DNA of 31,570 nt from JAWXCE01 sp034440495 (GCA_034440495.1 JAWXCE010000012.1:1-31570), one strand, 5' to 3'. Numbered from the stretch's first letter, positions 1 to 8,263 are shown. Notes: generated from the letters alone by a model not told the origin. Translations and numbers: made by a program.

Positions 1-100
1 CAGAGCGGCCTTTCCTATGCCAGAGCGGCCTTTCCTATGCCAGAGCGGCCTTTCCTATGCCAGAGCGGCCTTTCCTATGCCAGAGCGGCCTTTCCTATGA
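1..100. repeat. Five tandem copies of a 20-bp unit at the window edge
   Basis: Five head-to-tail copies of a 20-bp unit (cagagcggcctttcctatgc on the plus strand) run from base 1; the last copy differs only in its final base. Read on the minus strand each unit contains AGGAAAGG, which would suit a ribosome binding site for pufM, and the copy touching pufL supplies the pufL stop codon TAG. The unit therefore looks like the pufL-pufM intercistronic spacer repeated five times. pufL ends in TCTGG then TCATAGG, and each unit ends in TCTGG then CATAGG, so a short shared sequence could have driven slippage. It may be an assembly artefact at a contig end or a real tandem repeat. Confidence 0.85.
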
Positions 101-931
101 CCAGATCGGCATGTTGCGATACCATTCCCACCAATCCGCCCATGCTGCGCCTTCGGGCCACAGCCAGGTAGGTCCGCTGATCACGATACAGACCGCGCTC
201 CAGAAGCCCGCACTAAGTGCGATGAACAGGCCAACGCGGTGAATACCAAGCGTTCCGACGGAATAACCAAGAGTGTCGCGGAAGAAGGTATTTTCGTCCT
301 CTGGCGTTCTTACCTTATTGCCTACGCCAGGATTGACTGCCGACAAAACCAGGCCGCCATGCAGCGAGAGCGCGAGAGACGTGGTGAAAAAGAAGGTGAT
401 CGCTATCATGTGGGCCGGGTTGTAGTGAAAGTTGCCGTACTGATAGCCGGTGTAGGAAACCCAGTCGAGATGGGTAAAAATGCCGTAAGGAAAAGCATAT
501 CCCCATGCGCCCATAAGAACCGGACGAATAACGACCAGCGTGACGTATGCGAAAATCGCGACGCTGAAGGCGATGGGAACGTGATAGCTCATGCCGAGCT
601 TCCGGCTGATTTCCACCTGTCGAAGCGCCCACGAGCTAAATGCTCCAATAGCGCAGATCGTAATGACCTGCCAAAGACCACCTTCTTTCATCGGCGCCAA
701 AGCCAAGCCGTATTTGATATCCGGCGGATTGATGCTGATCTGCCAGATATTCCAGGTCGGCCCTAAGGCCGCGCCCCAAAGGATAAGCGCGACGCCGATG
801 AACGTGAAGAAGATCGTCGTCACCCCGAAGAAGCCGACATAAAACGGCCCCACCCAGAAATCGAACAGGTCTCCCCCGATCAGCGTACCGCCGCGAACGC
901 GGTATTTTTTTTCAAAACTGAGCAAGGCCAT
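95..931 (-). CDS. pufL: Photosynthetic reaction centre L subunit PufL
   Basis: This is the L subunit of the type-II reaction centre, an inner-membrane protein with five helices that binds bacteriochlorophyll, bacteriopheophytin, QB and the non-haem iron with PufM. The protein is 278 residues and begins MALLSFEKKYRVRGG, the near-invariant L-subunit start; GGAAGGATC lies just upstream, so I prefer this ATG to an in-frame start 13 codons earlier. Family histidines are present in the segments HLDWVSYTGY, NPAHM and GTLGIHR (about residues 173, 190 and 230). It ends NMPIWS, like the Blastochloris viridis L subunit, so the C terminus looks complete. It is the last full gene of the puf operon here; pufM should follow but lies beyond the repeat at the window edge. 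Confidence 0.97.
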   Translation of the reverse strand: MALLSFEKKYRVRGGTLIGGDLFDFWVGPFYVGFFGVTTIFFTFIGVALILWGAALGPTWNIWQISINPPDIKYGLALAPMKEGGLWQVITICAIGAFSSWALRQVEISRKLGMSYHVPIAFSVAIFAYVTLVVIRPVLMGAWGYAFPYGIFTHLDWVSYTGYQYGNFHYNPAHMIAITFFFTTSLALSLHGGLVLSAVNPGVGNKVRTPEDENTFFRDTLGYSVGTLGIHRVGLFIALSAGFWSAVCIVISGPTWLWPEGAAWADWWEWYRNMPIWS

Positions 932-1013
932 GGCCAGATCCTTCCGCCTCGAGACTGGCCTGCTCCGCATCCTTTCGATGAGATCCGCCGTCAGTCCCTG
1001 AAAATTGTTGCTT

Positions 1014-1037
1014 AGAGGCGAAAGTCGCGCCGCCTCT
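1014..1037 (-). promoter_or_regulatory. pufA-pufL intercistronic hairpin
   Basis: AGAGGCG at 1014-1020 pairs with CGCCTCT at 1031-1037 around a 10-nt loop, inside the 170-bp gap between pufA and pufL. An alternative stem, GCCGCC (1029-1034) with GGCGGC (1051-1056), overlaps it. In Rhodobacter, hairpins at this position protect the upstream pufBA message and so raise LH1 over reaction-centre subunits. The same role here is inferred from position. Confidence 0.5.
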
Positions 1038-1101
1038 TTGCGCTTGCGCGGGCGGCAAGACGGAACAGGTTACCCGGCTCGCCTCGCCGCCGAGCTGGTC
1101 G

Positions 1102-1293
1102 TTAGGAAATCTTGATCATGTCCGACGAGACTGGAACGGAAATTTCCGTCACTTTTTTCTCGCCAGGGTTGATCCAGTTGTATTTTTCTGTGCTGAGCAG
1201 AATGAAGTGAATGATCACTGCAAGCGCGAACAGAAAGGTGAACAGAGCGACCAGAGCTCTGCGGGGATCGAATAGTAGCCAAATGCGCCACAT
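1102..1293 (-). CDS. pufA: Light-harvesting 1 alpha polypeptide PufA
   Basis: This is a 63-residue LH1 antenna alpha subunit, a single-span membrane protein that binds bacteriochlorophyll a and carotenoid in the ring around the reaction centre. The N terminus MWRIWLLFDPRR is typical of alpha subunits. The hydrophobic segment at about residues 14-33 contains the bacteriochlorophyll-ligating histidine (His29, in LAVIIHFILLST), followed by the usual aromatic KYNW. A GGAGA motif sits upstream of the ATG. It lies between pufB and pufL in the standard order. The polar C-terminal tail of about 25 residues is within the range of alpha chains. Confidence 0.95.
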   Translation of the reverse strand: MWRIWLLFDPRRALVALFTFLFALAVIIHFILLSTEKYNWINPGEKKVTEISVPVSSDMIKIS

Positions 1294-1374
1294 TGGTTTG
1301 TCTCCAGGTTTATCAATTAACGTTGATTTATTATCCCCCTGAAAAGGCGCGTGGCCCTTTCAAGCGGTAGCGCT

Positions 1375-1536
1375 TTAGCCAAACCAAGGGCGCCACGACC
1401 AGACGAGCACGTGAGCCACAAGCGCAATCACGGTGAACGCGATAAAGTTCGTCACGAAAATGCCGTGAAACTCTTTCGCTTCATTTTCAGTTAACCCGGT
1501 GAACGATCCGTTCCGTCTTTCCATATTTCCAGCCAT
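1375..1536 (-). CDS. pufB: Light-harvesting 1 beta polypeptide PufB
   Basis: This is a 53-residue LH1 beta subunit, partner of PufA. It has the family pattern of an acidic amphipathic start (GLTENEAKEFHGIF), one membrane helix with the bacteriochlorophyll-ligating histidine (His42 in ALVAHVLVWSWRPW), and a second conserved histidine near the membrane edge (His24). I chose the ATG beginning MAGNMERR because a perfect GGAGG lies 6-7 bases upstream; the longer in-frame opening has no such site and adds a non-homologous arginine-rich stretch. It is transcribed with pufQ upstream and pufA downstream. Confidence 0.95.
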   Translation of the reverse strand: MAGNMERRNGSFTGLTENEAKEFHGIFVTNFIAFTVIALVAHVLVWSWRPWFG

Positions 1537-1663
1537 GTAAGCCTCCGGCTGTTTGACCTTTCGGCCGTTACCGCGCACGTCCCGCGCGGCAGGGATAGGC
1601 ATGATGGCGGCGCCAGCACGCAAACTTTTCGCCTTGGTTTAGCGGCGGGCGAACGCCGGAGCG

Positions 1664-1894
1664 TCAGCTCATGAAGACGAATGGCACGCAGCGGTTGGCC
1701 GCGGCCTTAGCGTCCGAGAAAATCGAGCGGTTGTGCATCGAGCCGAGCAGGCTTCCAGGAAGCAGGCGCGCCACGATTGCGACGGGTATAAAAATCAGCA
1801 CAGCGGCGCCAAATATGAGCCGGTATTCAAGCGCTTCTTTTTTGCGAAGCCGCGCCGATGTCGCGCCGTATGCATTAAAGGTGTCAACAGCCAT
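1664..1894 (-). CDS. pufQ: PufQ-like protein
   Basis: This 76-residue protein has one membrane segment (about residues 25-45, IFGAAVLIFIPVAIVARLL) preceded by an ALEYRL motif and followed by a basic tail ending in PFVFM. Both flanking motifs resemble PufQ, and it occupies the pufQ position between bchZ and pufB. PufQ assists bacteriochlorophyll synthesis and assembly of pigment complexes in Rhodobacter; its exact mechanism is not settled. The ATG at 1894 has GGAGG about nine bases upstream; a TTG nine codons earlier is less likely. PufQ sequences are poorly conserved, so the name rests partly on position. Confidence 0.8.
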   Translation of the reverse strand: MAVDTFNAYGATSARLRKKEALEYRLIFGAAVLIFIPVAIVARLLPGSLLGSMHNRSIFSDAKAAANRCVPFVFMS

Positions 1895-1951
1895 GGAATT
1901 TGCCTCCGCAAGATTGGCCAACAGAAGTCGGCAGGTTGGAGAGCGCGCGCA

Positions 1952-3397
1952 TCATGCCGCCCTCTCATTCAAGGCATTGCGCGATTGAGTGACGCGAGCG
2001 AGCGTCACCCGCTCTTCCGCTGCATGCACGGCGCCGCGTTCAGCCGCATCGCGCAGGCGTTTGGCGGCCGAGATGCGGACAAGGATCGGCTGGTTCTCGA
2101 CCAGTTCGTCGAGCGCCGCCTTGGCGTCCTCATCCCATGGAATTTCGCGGAGCAGCCGCGATGGGGTCGCCTCGACCTTGTCCATTTCGGTGGCGAGCGG
2201 CAGAATGTGGAAAAGCGCATCGAACAACGCGTTGCACACTTCCTGCACGATGTAGGTTGCGCCGGAGTAGCCCACGAACGGCGTGCCGGTGTGGCGGCGG
2301 ATGATCGCGCCGGGGAATGAGGCGGGGATATACATCGCGCGCGCGCCGCACTCGGCCATATACATGCGCTCGTTGTAGCTGCCAAACATGATGAGCGGCG
2401 TTTTCGTGCGCACCATCTCGCGGATGGCGGCGTTGTCTGTTTTGGCGCCCGCGCAGCGCGACACTGCGAACGTGCAGGGCAGTCCCATTTCGTGTTCAAG
2501 AAAGTTGCGGACGCCGCGCGTGTAGGTCTCGTTCGCGACGATGGCGAAGCTAGCGGTGCCGAAGAAGTCCTGCGTCACCGATCGCCACAGATCCCACAAA
2601 GGCTTGATGGTGGTGTGTTTTTCGCGCTCAATGAACGGCTCGGGATCAAGGCCAAGCAGCTCACCCAGCTTGCGGAGGAATTTCGTTGTGGAGTGCAGGC
2701 CGATGGGCGCTTGCAGATATGGCCGCTCCAGCGTTTCGCACAGCAGCCGCCCGAATTCGCGATACATGCAGATGTTCACGTCGGCGTTGACGAGCCGCTG
2801 CACGTCGGCGAGATGTGCGCCCAGCGGGAACACCATATTGATCTCGGCGCCGATGCCCTCCACAAGACGACGGATTTCAGCGAGGTCGCTCGGCGTGTTG
2901 AACGTGCCGTAGATCGGCCCGATGATGTTGACGCGCGGGCGCTCGCCTTCCTTGCGCTTGCGCTCGGGCATCTTGCGCAGGCCATATTCCGTCCATAGCC
3001 AGTTGATGGCGCGGTTGGCGCTCTGCCACTGATCCTCATCTATCGTGCGCGGCAAAAAGCGTTTGATGCCGGTGCCTTCAGGCGTGACGCCGCCGCCGAT
3101 CATTTCCGCGATGGAGCCGGTGACGACGACTGCGGGCAAATTCGGATTGAGGGTTTTGTGCGCCCGCTTCATTGCGCCCTCGGTGCCATGCTGGCCGAGT
3201 TCTTCCTCGCCAAGCCCCGTGACGACGATAGGCAGTTCATGCGGAGGAAGGCCGTCGGTGTAATGCAGAACGGAGGTGACAGGCAGATTTTCGCAGCCGA
3301 CGGGGCCGTCGATGATGACCTGCAGGCCCTTGATCGCCGTGAAGGCGTAGACCGAACCCCAGTAACCGCCTGCTCTGTCATGGTCGAGGATGAGCAT
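1952..3397 (-). CDS. bchZ: Chlorophyllide a reductase subunit BchZ
   Basis: This is the 481-residue Z subunit of chlorophyllide a reductase (COR), a nitrogenase-like enzyme that reduces ring B of chlorophyllide a on the way to bacteriochlorophyll. BchY and BchZ form the catalytic heterotetramer that receives electrons from BchX. The N terminus (DHDRAGGYWGSVYAFTAIKG, then DGPVGCENLPVTSVLHYTDG) is the BchZ signature, with a cysteine that corresponds to cluster-binding positions in NifK/BchB-like proteins. The length is normal. The start overlaps the bchY stop (TAATG), which indicates translational coupling. Confidence 0.97.
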   Translation of the reverse strand: MLILDHDRAGGYWGSVYAFTAIKGLQVIIDGPVGCENLPVTSVLHYTDGLPPHELPIVVTGLGEEELGQHGTEGAMKRAHKTLNPNLPAVVVTGSIAEMIGGGVTPEGTGIKRFLPRTIDEDQWQSANRAINWLWTEYGLRKMPERKRKEGERPRVNIIGPIYGTFNTPSDLAEIRRLVEGIGAEINMVFPLGAHLADVQRLVNADVNICMYREFGRLLCETLERPYLQAPIGLHSTTKFLRKLGELLGLDPEPFIEREKHTTIKPLWDLWRSVTQDFFGTASFAIVANETYTRGVRNFLEHEMGLPCTFAVSRCAGAKTDNAAIREMVRTKTPLIMFGSYNERMYMAECGARAMYIPASFPGAIIRRHTGTPFVGYSGATYIVQEVCNALFDALFHILPLATEMDKVEATPSRLLREIPWDEDAKAALDELVENQPILVRISAAKRLRDAAERGAVHAAEERVTLARVTQSRNALNERAA

Positions 3398-5016
3398 TAC
3401 ACCATCTCCTCGGCTTTACGTTGCTTGGCGATTTTGGCGAGCTGGCGCTGATGCATCTCGGCGAACTCGGGCCGGTCGCGCGGCTGTTCCTGCCACACGC
3501 CAGCCGAATAGCCTTCGCCGACGCCCTCGAAGAACGCGCTCATCTCGTCAAACCGCGCCTTGTTGCCGAGCGCGGCGTTAACTACAGTCGCAAGCGATCC
3601 AGCCCCCGCAGGCCCCATCAGCGGCCGCGCCGAGATCAGGTTGGTGAAATATAGCGCAGGCGTGGTTTTCTCCTTAGCCTTCTGCACGACCGGGGTCGTC
3701 CCGATAGCGAGGTCAGGTTTGAATTCCTCGAATGCAGCCATGTCCTGCTCAAGCGAGGCGCGGAACTGGACAGCAACACCTTTGGCTTCCAGCCATTCAC
3801 GGTCGGCGTCGGACCAGCGCGTGCGCGGGCAGGCCGTGCCGACATAACGCACATCTGCGCCGCTTTCTATGAGCAGGCGCGCGACCAGAAGCTCCGAGCC
3901 TTCATAGCCCGACATCGTGATCCTGCCGCTGATTGGCTTTGCGCCAAGCGCGGCTTTAATGGCGGGCAGATATTTGTTTTTGGCGGCGTCGATCTTGTCG
4001 CGCGCAACACCGCAGGTCTGACCAATGGATTCCAGCCACGCCTCGGTTCCGTCATGGCCTACAGGCGCGGAGCCGACGATCGGGCGCCCTGCGGCTTCAA
4101 ATTCGCGGAAGCTGGCGGTATAGAAAGGATGGATCGCGGCGACGGCGGCGCAATCGAGCGCAGAATACAGCTCGCGCCATTCGCGTGTGGGCACGACCGG
4201 ACCAGCAGCGAGACCCATCGGCTCCAGCATCGCGCCGATGCTCATCGGATCGACCGGGAACATTTCGCCGACCAGCGTGATCGTCGGGCGGTCGCCCTTG
4301 CCGCCGCGGGGCGCAGCAACCGGGCCGTGTTCGACCTCGTTGCGGGCATAGCGCAACATGGCGCCAGCCAGAACGTCTTTCGCTTCCGCGTGGGTCGGCA
4401 CGCCGAAGCCTGGCACGTCGATGCCGATGATGCGGACGCCGTTGATTTCCTTCGGCAAAAGTTGCAGCGGCACGCCGGATGCAGTCGGCACGCATAGGTT
4501 GGTGATGATGATGGTGTCGTAAAGCTCCGGGTCGGCGAGCGCGAACACGGCGTCGCGGATATCCTCGAACAGCTTGCCGGTAACGAGCGTTTCGGAGTTA
4601 AACGGCACATAGCCGACCGTGCGGCGCGCGCCATAGAAATGCGAGGTGAACGTAAGGCCGTAAACGCAGCAAGCCGAACCGGAAAGCACCGTCGCGGTGC
4701 GGCGCATGCGGAGGCCGACGCGCAGCGAGCCAAATGCGGGACACATGCTTTGCGGCTGGTCGTGCGGCCCTTGCGGGTAGTCCTTCGCGTATTGATCCAG
4801 AATTTCGCTTTTGCCAGCGGCGTTCGCTGCGGTTTTCATCTCGGACTTGCTGTGGCAGCCGCCGCCCAGGTTTGTCACCGACTCGCCGATATCCTGCATG
4901 TCGCCCGCATCGCCACCGACGAGGTTCAGACCGGCGCCATCAATTGGCGCGCGCGCGGCGTCGTTAAAAACGACCTCCGTAGCGGCATCATCGGGTTTGG
5001 TATCTAGCGGAGCCAT
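3397..5016 (-). CDS. bchY: Chlorophyllide a reductase subunit BchY
   Basis: This is the 539-residue Y subunit of chlorophyllide a reductase, related to NifD/BchN. The segment from about residue 85 (QSMCPAFGSLRVGLRMRRTA, then LSGSACCVYGLTFTSHFYGA) holds the conserved cysteines expected to bind the Fe-S cluster with BchZ. The first 70 residues are variable and slightly long for the family, but the ATG at 5016 has TGAGG upstream and follows the bchX stop by only a few bases, so I keep it. The bchX TGA lies inside this ribosome binding site. Confidence 0.97.
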   Translation of the reverse strand: MAPLDTKPDDAATEVVFNDAARAPIDGAGLNLVGGDAGDMQDIGESVTNLGGGCHSKSEMKTAANAAGKSEILDQYAKDYPQGPHDQPQSMCPAFGSLRVGLRMRRTATVLSGSACCVYGLTFTSHFYGARRTVGYVPFNSETLVTGKLFEDIRDAVFALADPELYDTIIITNLCVPTASGVPLQLLPKEINGVRIIGIDVPGFGVPTHAEAKDVLAGAMLRYARNEVEHGPVAAPRGGKGDRPTITLVGEMFPVDPMSIGAMLEPMGLAAGPVVPTREWRELYSALDCAAVAAIHPFYTASFREFEAAGRPIVGSAPVGHDGTEAWLESIGQTCGVARDKIDAAKNKYLPAIKAALGAKPISGRITMSGYEGSELLVARLLIESGADVRYVGTACPRTRWSDADREWLEAKGVAVQFRASLEQDMAAFEEFKPDLAIGTTPVVQKAKEKTTPALYFTNLISARPLMGPAGAGSLATVVNAALGNKARFDEMSAFFEGVGEGYSAGVWQEQPRDRPEFAEMHQRQLAKIAKQRKAEEMV

Positions 5017-5022
5017 ATTACC

Positions 5023-6042
5023 TCAAGCCGCGTCGTAAATGACTTCGAGGGAGACTTTTTCGACCATCACGCCGCCGCGCATATCCTCCTGGCTGGCTGG
5101 CAGCAGCGTCACCCCGCGCCCCACAGCCTCGCCTTTGAACAGGCCGAGCAGACCGTCCGTGGTGAGCGGCTTCGGGCGAACCGGCGGCGCTTCAGCGACA
5201 TTCATCGCCAGCAGCTCGAAAATTGGCGCCCATTCGCCGCCCGGCACGCCGACGATCTCGTAATTGGCGCTTTTTTTGCGGATGTCGTCATTCTGCGGGA
5301 TGGCCGCGAGCACCGGGATGCCGACCGCATCGCAGAATGCTTGCGCCTCGCCCGTGCCGTCATCCTTGTTGATGAGCATGCCAGCGACGCCGACATTGCC
5401 GCCGAGCTTGCGAAAATATTCAACCGCCGAGCAGACGTTGTTGGCCACGTACAGCGATTGCAGGTCGTTCGAGCCGACGACGATCACCTTCTGGCACATG
5501 TCGCGGGCGATGGGCAGGCCGAAGCCGCCGCATACTACGTCGCCGAGAAAATCGAGGAGCACGTAGTCGAAGCCCCATTCATGAAAGCCGAGTTTTTCCA
5601 GCAGTTCAAAGCCGTGGATGATGCCGCGCCCGCCGCAACCGCGACCGACTTCAGGCCCGCCCAGCTCCATGGCGAACACGCCGTCGCGCTTGAAGCACAC
5701 GTCGCCGATCTGCACTTCCTCGCCGGACAGCTTTTTCTTCGCGGATGTTTCGATGATTGTCGGGCAGGCGCGGCCGCCGAACAACAGCGAGGTGGTGTCG
5801 GATTTCGGATCGCAGCCGATGAGCAGCACGCGCTTGCCCTGCTGCGCCATCATGTACGACAGGTTGGCTAGACTGAACGATTTGCCGATGCCGCCTTTGC
5901 CATAAATGGCGATGATCTGCGTGGTTTTCGTCACCGGGCCGGTGGGCAGCGCGTCCGGCTCAATGGCCGCTTCGTCACGCAAACGTTGGGTCATGGTCAC
6001 TTGCGGCTGGCCGGTCGGTTGATCGCCATCGAGGGGGGTCAT
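5023..6042 (-). CDS. bchX: Chlorophyllide a reductase iron protein BchX
   Basis: This is the 339-residue ATP-dependent reductase of chlorophyllide a reductase, related to NifH and BchL. It has the P-loop GKGGIGKS at about residues 48-55, switch region DPKSDTTSLL, and conserved cysteines in GCGGRGIIHGFE and DVVCGGFGLPIA that should bind the bridging 4Fe-4S cluster of the homodimer. The start at 6042 overlaps the bchC stop as ATGA and has GGAG upstream. The open frame continues 57 codons further upstream, but that part lies inside bchC and is a shadow. Confidence 0.97.
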   Translation of the reverse strand: MTPLDGDQPTGQPQVTMTQRLRDEAAIEPDALPTGPVTKTTQIIAIYGKGGIGKSFSLANLSYMMAQQGKRVLLIGCDPKSDTTSLLFGGRACPTIIETSAKKKLSGEEVQIGDVCFKRDGVFAMELGGPEVGRGCGGRGIIHGFELLEKLGFHEWGFDYVLLDFLGDVVCGGFGLPIARDMCQKVIVVGSNDLQSLYVANNVCSAVEYFRKLGGNVGVAGMLINKDDGTGEAQAFCDAVGIPVLAAIPQNDDIRKKSANYEIVGVPGGEWAPIFELLAMNVAEAPPVRPKPLTTDGLLGLFKGEAVGRGVTLLPASQEDMRGGVMVEKVSLEVIYDAA

Positions 6043-6977
6043 GAGCAGCGTCTCCAATCGAGAATCATTTTGAGGCAGGAAGGGTCGTTGAAAGCGGTGC
6101 GGTAGGCCTCGTGGGCGTCGTGCGGATCGCTTCGGTGAGTAATGAGGTTGTCTAGCGACAGGAGACCGTCTCCCAGCAGCGCATTCACTGCGGTCAGATC
6201 CGATGGCTTCCATTCGGCGGCGACCCGGATGCGGGCCTCGCGCATGAAAGCCGGCGGGAACGAGAAGGAAAGCGGCTCGCTGTAGAACCCTGCGAGAATG
6301 ATTTCCCCGCCGGGCGCCAGACGAGAAATGAGGCTGTCGAGAATGCCGCTATCGCCGCTGACATCGCAGATTGACGTGTAATTGCGGCGGGCGTCGCTGG
6401 CTGGATCGATGACCTGATAGCCCGTTGCTCCATCGGCGCGCTGCGGATTGGTTTCCCAAACCACAGGTTCGCCACCGAGCGCAACCACCAGGCGTGCGAT
6501 GAGGCGCCCGAGAACGCCGTGGCCGATAATAAGGTCCGGCAGTTTCACGCCGTCCAGAGTGATCGCGTGATAACCCGTTGCAGCGAGCGCCAGAAGCACC
6601 GCCTGCTCGCCAAGGCTCTCGCTCACAGGGGTCACGCGGGCGCCGGGCAGCACGACTTTCGAGGCCGCGCCGCCGAAAAGACCGCGCACATCGCCGAAGC
6701 ACTTCGCGCCGGGGACAAACACGCGATCGCCGACAGTCGAGCCGGAATGCGCGCCGGCCTCAATCACCCGTCCAACAGATTCGTAGCCTGGAACAAGGGG
6801 ATAGCCCATGCCTGGAAACTGCGGCATGCGACCGAACCATAGCAGGCGCTCGGTGCCCGTGCTGATGCCGCTCCACTCGATATCGACCACCACGTCAGCG
6901 TCACCGGCAGGCGAAAGATCGAGGCGGCTCAAAACGAGCCTCTCGGGTCTCTCTAAAACTACTGCCAAGGTGTTCAT
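6039..6977 (-). CDS. bchC: Bacteriochlorophyllide a dehydrogenase BchC
   Basis: This 312-residue protein belongs to the medium-chain dehydrogenase family and matches BchC, which oxidises the 3-hydroxyethyl group to the 3-acetyl group of bacteriochlorophyllide a. The N-terminal part contains WSGISTGTERLLWFGRMP and GYPLVPGYESVGRV, typical of BchC; a nucleotide-binding region follows (IIGHGVLGRLIARL). GGAGAACGA lies directly before the ATG. It is first in the bchCXYZ run, and the roughly 100-bp gap from crtF carries two PpsR/CrtJ-type boxes, so a promoter probably sits there. Confidence 0.96.
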   Translation of the reverse strand: MNTLAVVLERPERLVLSRLDLSPAGDADVVVDIEWSGISTGTERLLWFGRMPQFPGMGYPLVPGYESVGRVIEAGAHSGSTVGDRVFVPGAKCFGDVRGLFGGAASKVVLPGARVTPVSESLGEQAVLLALAATGYHAITLDGVKLPDLIIGHGVLGRLIARLVVALGGEPVVWETNPQRADGATGYQVIDPASDARRNYTSICDVSGDSGILDSLISRLAPGGEIILAGFYSEPLSFSFPPAFMREARIRVAAEWKPSDLTAVNALLGDGLLSLDNLITHRSDPHDAHEAYRTAFNDPSCLKMILDWRRCS

Positions 6978-7029
6978 TCGTTCTCCGGCGGACGGTTTGC
7001 CTGCAATTGCGGCGGTTCGCTTAACTGAG

Positions 7030-7047
7030 TGTCAGTTTAATTTGACC
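7030..7047 (-). promoter_or_regulatory. PpsR/CrtJ-like box (distal of bchC start)
   Basis: TGT-N12-ACC, one base away from the PpsR/CrtJ consensus TGT-N12-ACA. It lies 53 bp upstream of the bchC start and 8 bp from a perfect second box. Pairs of boxes are the known mode of cooperative aerobic repression of bch and crt promoters. Confidence 0.5.
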
Positions 7048-7055
7048 ACTTAAAA

Positions 7056-7073
7056 TGTCAAATAATATTTACA
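7056..7073 (-). promoter_or_regulatory. PpsR/CrtJ box upstream of bchC
   Basis: An exact TGT-N12-ACA site (tgtcaaataatatttaca), AT-rich in the centre as is usual, 79 bp upstream of bchC and just after the crtF stop. With the box at 7030-7047 it forms a closely spaced pair, so oxygen- and light-dependent repression of bchCXYZ-puf transcription by a PpsR/CrtJ homologue is likely. Confidence 0.65.
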
Positions 7074-7076
7074 CTT

Positions 7077-8225
7077 TTAGACCGACGCTTGAATTATGCT
7101 CGTCAAAAGTGGCCGACGTGACGGCAGAAGCCGGATATGCGTGAAGCCAGCTTGACGCAAAAGCGCGGACAACTCGTCGAACGTGCGTGCGCGGCCCCGC
7201 CCCATGGCGAACAGGTAAAGTCCGAAATACGCATCGGTAACGGCGTCCGCGCCGCTGCGCGACATGGGTTCTGCGAGTAAAAGCACGCCGCCCGGGGCCA
7301 GCGCGCGCTGCACGCCTTTCAGAATGGAGAGCGCGGTGGCGTCGCTATGGTCGAGAACGATGCGCACAAGCGTGATCACATCTGCGTCGTCTGGCAGGGA
7401 ATCGCGTAGGAAATCACCGCCGATGGCTTTGGCCCGACCCGCGAGCCCTTCGGCTAGAAAACGGGCGCTAGCTTTAGCGGCAACAGGTGGCAAATCGAAC
7501 AGAGAAAGCTGCAAATGCGGCGCCCGAGCCGCCGCAACGGAGAGAAAAGCGCCATCGCCGCCACCCACATCCAGCAAATGGCGGTGGCGGCTAAGTGAAT
7601 AAGCGTCAAGCACCTCAGCGGCGACGTGCGGCTGCGAAGCGGACATAAGGGCGGTATACGCTGCGATATCCTCGACATCAAGCCCGCTGGTTTGCCCATC
7701 AGCATAAGGCCAATATTGCGCCAGCCGCGTATCACGCTTCTCGCCACGCAGCAGAGCGACCGGGTCGTGCAAATCGGTGTAAAGCATCGAGTGATGCTCC
7801 ACCATCGCCGCGATGCCGGGGTCGCCAACGAGAGGGGCGCCAAGCATGCCCAGGCCATAACGGTCGTCGCCGCGTCGTGACAGCAGGCCAAGCGCCGCCG
7901 CCGCTTTCAAAAGTCGAATCGTGGAGTCGAGCGGCAGCGTAAGCCGCACGGCCAGTTCTGAGGGGGTAAGCGGGTTGTTGCGAAGCATATCGAAGAGCTT
8001 GAGCCGGACGCAGGCGAGCAGCGTCTGACTGTAAACAAAACCGGCGCACAGGTCGAACAACGCGCGCTCATGCTTGCGAGCCACGCCGCGTGTTAACGGG
8101 AAAGCCGCCGCCCACCGCTGAAACCTTGCGCTCCCGATAAGGCGGTCACGCGCGGCGAAAAGCCGGTCGAGCCATGCGCCACCTGTTTTTTTTACGGCAA
8201 TGGGTGTAACGGCTGGTTGTCCCAT
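7077..8225 (-). CDS. crtF: Hydroxyneurosporene-type carotenoid O-methyltransferase CrtF
   Basis: This 382-residue SAM-dependent O-methyltransferase matches CrtF, which methylates the C-1 hydroxyl of acyclic carotenoids (spheroidene and spirilloxanthin pathways). The N-terminal half is a winged-helix dimerisation region (about residues 60-120, LAVRLTLPLDSTIRLLKAAAALGLL). The C-terminal half has the SAM motif HLLDVGGGDGAFLSVA and the later LVRIVLDHSD and APGGVLLLAEPM motifs. I use the ATG at 8225; a TTG three codons earlier is possible, and neither has a strong Shine-Dalgarno. It precedes bchC in the superoperon order known from Rhodobacter and is divergent from crtD. Confidence 0.93.
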   Translation of the reverse strand: MGQPAVTPIAVKKTGGAWLDRLFAARDRLIGSARFQRWAAAFPLTRGVARKHERALFDLCAGFVYSQTLLACVRLKLFDMLRNNPLTPSELAVRLTLPLDSTIRLLKAAAALGLLSRRGDDRYGLGMLGAPLVGDPGIAAMVEHHSMLYTDLHDPVALLRGEKRDTRLAQYWPYADGQTSGLDVEDIAAYTALMSASQPHVAAEVLDAYSLSRHRHLLDVGGGDGAFLSVAAARAPHLQLSLFDLPPVAAKASARFLAEGLAGRAKAIGGDFLRDSLPDDADVITLVRIVLDHSDATALSILKGVQRALAPGGVLLLAEPMSRSGADAVTDAYFGLYLFAMGRGRARTFDELSALLRQAGFTHIRLLPSRRPLLTSIIQASV

Positions 8226-8245
8226 GGATTGCAATCGCGTATAGC

Positions 8246-8263
8246 TGTAAACTTAACTTGTCA
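8246..8263. promoter_or_regulatory. Degenerate PpsR/CrtJ-like box between crtF and crtD
   Basis: TGT-N12-TCA on the plus strand matches the palindromic TGT-N12-ACA consensus at five of six positions. It lies in the 93-bp gap between the divergent crtF and crtD starts, where a shared repressor site would make sense. A second TGTCA follows at 8271 but not at the right spacing. Confidence 0.35.

Noticed and set aside
1..100. CRISPR array
   Set aside because: The units are directly contiguous with no spacers.
239..766. Open frame of 175 codons on the plus strand opposite pufL
   Set aside because: pufL is unmistakable on the other strand, and this frame has no ribosome site and a composition typical of antisense frames.
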